Below are positions 60,332 to 64,000 of a stretch of DNA of 64,000 nucleotides, piece by piece. A model generated the notes under the pieces. It was not told where the DNA came from, made no database searches, and saw only the letters and a list, made by a program, of their open reading frames with translations. The position numbers and the translations under genes are program-made. The stretch is from NCBI RefSeq assembly GCF_011397635.1, contig NC_064767.1, positions 888,501 to 952,500 of the forward strand, written 5' to 3'. Position 1 is the first letter of the stretch. Every line of letters begins with the position of its first letter. The stretch is from Epinephelus fuscoguttatus. Taxonomy: Eukaryota; Chordata; Actinopteri; Perciformes; Serranidae.

Positions 60332-61951
60332 CAGTACAGGCCAAAAGTTTGGACACACCTTCTCATTCAATGCGTTGTCTTTATTTTCATGACTATTTAC
60401 ATTGTAGATTCTCACTGAAGGCATCAAAACTATGAATGAACACATGTGGAGTTATGTACTTAACAAAAAAAGGTGAAATAACTGAAAACATGTTTTATAT
60501 TCTAGTTTCTTCAAAATAGCCACCCTTTGCTCTGATTACTGCTTTGCACACTCTTGGCATTCTCTCCATGAGCTTCAAGAGGTAGTCACTTGAAATGGTT
60601 TTCCAACAGTCTTGAAGGAGTTCCCAGAGGTGTTTAGCACTTGTTGGCCCCTTTGCCTTCACTCTGCGGCCCAGCTCACCCCAAACCATCTCCATTGGGT
60701 TCAGGTCCGGTGACTGTGGAGGCCAGGTCATCTGCCGCAGCACTCCATCACTCTCCTTCTTGGTCAAATAGCCCTTACACAGCCTGGAGGTGTGTTTGGG
60801 GTCATTGTCCTGTTGAAAAATAAATGATCGTCCAACTAAACGCAAACCGGATGGGATGGCATGTCGCTGCAGGATGCTGTGGTAGCCATGCTGGTTCAGT
60901 GTGCCTTCAATTTTGAATAAATCCCCAACAGTGTCACCAGCACACCACCCCCACACCATCACACCTCCTCCTCCATGCTCCACAGTGGGAACCAGGCATG
61001 TGGAATCCATCCGTTCACCTTTTCTGCGTCTCACAAAGACACGGCGGTTGGAACCAAAGATCTCAAATTTGGACTCATCAGACCAAAGCACAGATTTCCA
61101 CTGGTCTAATGTCCATTCCTTGTGTTTCTTGGCCCAAACAAATCTCTTCTGCTTGTTGCCTCTCCTTAGCAGTGGTTTCCTAGCAGCTATTTGACCATGA
61201 AGGCCTGATTGGCGCAGTCTCCTCTTAACAGTTGTTCTAGAGATGGGTCTGCTGCTAGAACTCTGTGTGGCATTCATCTGGTCTCTGATCTGAGCTGCTG
61301 TTAACTTGCCATTTCTGAGGCTGGTGACTCGGATGAACTTATCCTCAGAAGCAGAGGTGACTCTTGGTCTTCCTTTCCTGGCTCGGTCCTCATGTGTGCC
61401 AGTTTCGTGTAGCGCTTGATGGTTTTTGCGACTCCACTTGGGGACACATTTTGCAATTTTCCGGACTGACTGACCTTCATTTCTTAAAGTAATGATGGCC
61501 ACTCGTTTTTCTTTAGTTAGCTGATTGGTTCTTGCCATAATATGAATTTTAACAGTTGTCCAATAGGGCTGTCGGCTGTGTATTAACCTGACTTCTGCAC
61601 AACACAACTGATGGTCCCAACCCCATTGATAAAGCAAGAAATTCCACTAATTAACCCTGATAAGGCACACCTGTGAAGTGGAAACCATTTCAGGTGACTA
61701 CCTCTTGAAGCTCATGGAGAGAATGCCAAGAGTGTGCAAAGCAGTAATCAGAGCAAAGGGTGGCTATTTTGAAGAAACTAGAATATAAAACATGTTTTCA
61801 GTTATTTCACCTTTTTGTTAAGTACATAACTCCACATGTGTTCATTCATAGTTTTGATGCCTTCAGTGAGAATCTACAATGTAAATAGTCATGAAAATAA
61901 AGAAAACGCATTGAATGAGAAGGTGTGTCCAAACTTTTGGCCTGTACTGTA
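60330..61951 (-). mobile_element. Tc1/mariner transposon, copy B, nested in the LINE
   Basis: The element is 60332-61949 (1618 bp) with TA at 60330-60331 and 61950-61951. Ends are identical to copy A (CAGTACAGGCCAAAAGTTTG), with long terminal inverted repeats of about 270 bp. It interrupts ORF2 of the LINE within the endonuclease between the codons for STDYI and GGDLN. The LINE reading frame on both sides matches one continuous domain, so the order of events (LINE first, Tc1 later) is clear. Confidence 0.95.
60495..61538 (-). pseudogene. Tc1 transposase, open for 347 codons but with scrambled first helix-turn-helix
   Basis: The frame starts MARTNQLTKEK at 61538 and ends GGYFEETRI at 60495. 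The catalytic DDE residues are present in LWSDESKFEIFG, FIFQQDNDPKHTS and PDLNPMEMVWGEL, as is the GRPR hook (KGRPRVTSASED). Compared with copy A, an 8-base loss near 61452 and a 1-base loss near 61410 together remove nine bases. The frame is kept overall, but the residues between (KCVPKWSRKNHQAL) are read in the wrong frame and replace the SPSGVAKTIKR segment of the paired-like DNA-binding domain. DNA binding is therefore probably lost. An in-frame ATG 33 codons further up, at 61637, lies in the element's untranslated region and is not the family start. Confidence 0.9.

Positions 61952-62008
<57 letters not shown>
61950..62008. repeat. (TA)n tract right of Tc1 copy B
   Basis: A TA-repeat directly abutting the right end of Tc1 copy B. 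The ORF2 sequence resumes at about 62009. Confidence 0.85.
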
Positions 62009-62009
<1 letters not shown>

Positions 62010-62591
62010 CAGTTGAGTGCATTGATTTAATATTATCTAATTGTAGGCCAGTTTGTTCAAATAGGTTTTTGTTTCCCGTTGTAACCATAAATGTTGATTA
62101 AAATGAATCTGAAATCATCAAGGGTCAGGATAAGCATCAGCCAGTGACCATTAACATCTGCCACATGAGCGATAACTTGACCTTTGAAGTTTTTCAGTAG
62201 GATGGCGACCCCTGCTGATCTTGAAGTGCCATGGCTGAAATAAACTTCATCGCCCCATTGTTTAGACCAGAATGTGACATCTTCAACCTTGGAATGCGTT
62301 TCTTGGAGAAAAATAATATTAACATTTTTCCCTTTACAAAACAAAAAAAAGCTTTTCCTTTTGGTCATGTCTGTTCGACCCCTCGCATTAATAGACATGA
62401 GAGAAATGTCATTTTTTAAATGGAACATATAACACAAAACAAAGAAAGACTGAGATGAATTACCTGAACTGTTTTAGAACAAGAATAAGGTGTTACCTAA
62501 AGATACTGTACCTTTATGGTAGCAAAACCCTGAGTATATTAATTGCTTATCAAAACTCACTTGCTTGTAGGATCAGATATCCCAGGTTATT

Positions 62592-63767
62592 TTGACTATG
62601 GTGTGACTCTCTGTCCATTAATGAAGGCACGGGGGCCTCGGAGCGTAGTCTTAAATGGAAATGTCGGTTTATTTCAACCTGTCTCCTATCGTCCTAAATT
62701 TGTTTCAAGTGACTAGTGACATAAAAGTAATAGTTAGCATGTTAGCCGTTAGCCTAGATACAGCCGGGGCGCATAGTAGCGTTCTTGTGAGATATATTTC
62801 GGCCGCGCTTTGGAAAGCAGAGCTAGATGGTAAACAAACATGGCAGCACACCGGTAAGGTAAGACAACACGTTTACATGTGGTTTTCTATATGTTCTCTG
62901 ACATTTATCCTAACGATATGAGGCGGTCTTGCTAACATGCTAACTATTATTTTTATGTCACTAGTCACTTGAAACAAATTTAGGACGATAGGAGACAGGT
63001 TGAAATAAACCCACATTTCCCTTTAAGTCCTGCCTTCCTCGCAGTTTTTGGCCATACAGCTTTTCGTGCCTCTCTGTCTTCTTTGGTGAGATCTTCTGCA
63101 AAGCGGATGTTGAGCTCTTTGCAGACGGGGTGATGTTTGGTGATACACCAGAGTTCATCCCTGAAGTGCCTTCAAGTGAACTGCATGATGATCTGACGAG
63201 GACGAGGACGGTCGGCGTTGTTTGGTCCTAAACGATGCACAGAGTCTAGGATGAAGTCCACGTTCCCCTTCCAGGGTGGAGCAATCTTCCCGATGATGTC
63301 GTTGATGATCTGACGTGTGTTTTCTTCTTTTTCTTCATTCAGGTCATTTAGTCTTAAGTTCCATCTCCTTTTGTATCTGCAGCTCTCTTTTCCAGCTCTG
63401 TGTTTTTCTCCTTGAGTTGTTTCATATCTATTCCCAGTTCTTTGTTTTTTTTTCTTGCATTCTTTGATTTCAGCTGAATTACATTCGACCGCTTTTGCGA
63501 TGTTGGCCATGGTGAGTGTGTTTTGTTTGAGTTCTTTTTTGAAGGCCTCCATCATGTTTCATCAGCCAGGATGGCAACATTTGAAGCATCACCGACATGA
63601 GCTGCTGCGGTCTCCTCTTTGTTTTTTCTGTGGAGCCGACGGTTTGGAAGGCGACGTTAAAGTGTTTTTGTGCCTTTGGCGTTTGTCTCCGTGTTCTCTG
63701 GTCCGCAGTAGTCATGTTGTGGGAGAGCCCTAGCTTTAGTGTTAGCACCAGCGCTAGTTTTAGCCAT
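62592..63767 (-). pseudogene. L1-type ORF1 (RNA-binding chaperone), frameshifted and split by a MITE
   Basis: The start is probably MAKTSAGANTKARALP at 63767. Central RRM-like part: RRWNLRLNDLNEEKEENTRQ, then DFILDSVHRLGPNNADRPRP and RQIIMQFT (63390-63172). C-terminal domain: ELWCITKHHPVCKELNIRFA and EDREARKAVWPKTARKAGL (63155-63027). The frame is interrupted by a MITE and resumes with LRGPRAFINGQRVTP and stop at about 62592. The layout, a coiled-coil-poor start then RRM then a basic C-terminal domain, is that of the L1 ORF1p (Transposase_22) family. Frame breaks at about 63660, 63550 and 63172 make it a pseudogene. Confidence 0.85.
62651..63026. mobile_element. TTAA-flanked MITE with TIRs of about 97 bp, inserted in LINE ORF1
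   Basis: The element is 62655-63022 (368 bp) between TTAA at 62651-62654 and 63023-63026. Left end ATGGAAATGTCGGTTTATTT and inverted right end AGGGAAATGTGGGTTTATTT start inverted repeats that run for about 97 bp to GTTAGCATGTTAGC with few differences. TTAA duplication points to the piggyBac superfamily, but I cannot confirm the family. Removing the element and one TTAA rejoins ORF1 in frame, which supports the boundaries. Confidence 0.85.
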
Positions 63768-63956
63768 GTCATAATGTTACTTCGTCTTTGGTGTTGTTAC
63801 AAAGTGTCCGGGATTACTAACTGGATGCTGAACGACGTTGACTTGACTTTGGGAAGTTTTACATCTATCACGTAGAAGTTTGTGAGTTTTGAGTTCGTAT
63901 TATTCGATTTTCAAGGTTTTGCTGCTCGGAGCTGTTTACAGTGTGTCTGCTCCCTC

Positions 63957-63967
63957 CGCCATCTTGC
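63957..63967 (-). promoter_or_regulatory. YY1-like site at the LINE 5' end
   Basis: CGCCATCTTGC on plus, CAAGATGGCG in element sense, begins about 12 bases from the element's first base. It matches the YY1 core. Mammalian L1 has a YY1 site in the equivalent position. Confidence 0.55.
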
Positions 63968-64000
63968 CCCAGGCCCCCGTGTCTTTAAACGTCTCTTTGG

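Larger units (their letters stand above)
57028..62437 (-). pseudogene. L1-type ORF2 (endonuclease-reverse transcriptase), broken and split by Tc1
   Basis: Pieces in order on the minus strand. 62437-62057 is the AP-endonuclease N-terminal half (ISLMSINARGRTD, FLQETHSKVED, SRSAGVAILL, FILINIYGYN). After the Tc1 insertion, 60270-59335 has GGDLNLVHDEF, RFDHWLIANHLL and PLTDHNVIYLYV (the conserved DH pair). 58982-58662 is the reverse transcriptase palm (FLDFYKAFDSVKRPFIF, VGIPQGCPISPYLFI). 58672-58337 has SQLADDTTIFL, the metal-binding DD box. 58226-57591 is the thumb/connection. 57489-57028 has a CTLCENDTETTDHIFFSC zinc knuckle, usual at the C-terminus of L1-clade ORF2. At least five frame breaks or stops separate these parts. 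Confidence 0.93.
56719..63996 (-). mobile_element. Full-length L1-type LINE with 17-bp target duplication, carrying nested insertions
   Basis: The element is 56736-63979, minus strand, flanked by TGTCTTTAAACGTCTCT at 56719-56735 and 63980-63996 (17/17 identical). Its 3' end has an AATAAA followed by an A-rich tail (GCATTGAAAAAAAGAAAAG in element sense, 56736-56755). The 5' end reads GGGGGCCTGGGGCAAGATGG in sense, as in L1 5' regions. ORF1 lies at about 63767-62592 and ORF2 at about 62437-57028. Inside are a Tc1 element (60332-61949) and a TTAA-flanked MITE (62655-63022). Removing these leaves about 5.25 kb, a normal full-length size. Several frameshifts make it inactive. Confidence 0.93.

Noticed and set aside
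60495-61637. Extended 380-codon reading of the Tc1 transposase
   Set aside because: The first 33 codons are upstream untranslated sequence; the family starts at MARTNQ (61538).

Overview
The window is genomic DNA of a bony fish, most likely a percomorph-type teleost. Its protein-coding genes are spread over many small GT-AG exons. It is full of (TG)n/(CA)n microsatellites, minisatellites and fish-type transposons (Tc1, hAT-like, L1- and L2-type LINEs, Ty3/Gypsy). Nothing bacterial or viral was seen.

Genes. Four genes can be read. (1) tjap1, plus strand, 5310-16317: the last five coding exons; the 5' exons lie outside the window. (2) dnph1, minus strand, 32206-28053: four exons, complete, 145 aa. 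(3) yipf3, minus strand, 38510-32920: nine exons, complete, 339 aa, lying head-to-tail just upstream of dnph1. (4) ncoa4, plus strand, 46647-51110: ten coding exons, 600 aa, with a probable non-coding first exon and promoter near 39.98-40.16 kb. All exon junctions were checked for splice signals and reading frame. yipf3 and ncoa4 are divergent across about 1.5 kb. TJAP1, YIPF3 and DNPH1 are also close together on human 6p21.1, whereas human NCOA4 is on chromosome 10.

Mobile DNA. 0-3.2 kb: a decayed Ty3/Gypsy element whose protease and integrase pieces lie upstream of its RNase H tail (a Gmr1-like order), split by an hAT-like element. 7.3-8.9 kb: a Tc1 element inside a minisatellite. 11.8-12.4 kb: a fold-back element carrying a captured exon. 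13.7-14.4, 30.2-31.4 and 36.4-37.5 kb: three more hAT-like elements with 8-bp target duplications. 17.2-18.3 kb: an L2-type LINE with its catalytic core deleted. 56.7-64.0 kb: a full-length L1-type LINE bounded by an identical 17-bp target duplication, itself interrupted by a second Tc1 copy and a TTAA-flanked MITE.

Tandem repeats. There are large minisatellites at 3.2-4.5, 6.4-7.3, 43.6-45.5 and 53.35-56.4 kb, and a roughly 335-bp tandem at 24.5-25.5 kb. A dispersed repeat of about 100-135 bp is present in three clusters (13.0, 21.6 and 45.8 kb). Its units carry AGGTCA half-sites and, in several units, a palindromic estrogen-response-element sequence. The cluster just upstream of the first coding exon of ncoa4, a nuclear receptor coactivator gene, contains two such palindromes.

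I did not find a recognisable novel multi-gene system. The most interesting signals are the ERE-bearing repeat, (TG)n tracts acting as 3' splice-site tracts before large frame-neutral exons, the Gmr1-like gene order, the fold-back with a captured exon, and the datable nesting at 56.7-64.0 kb.
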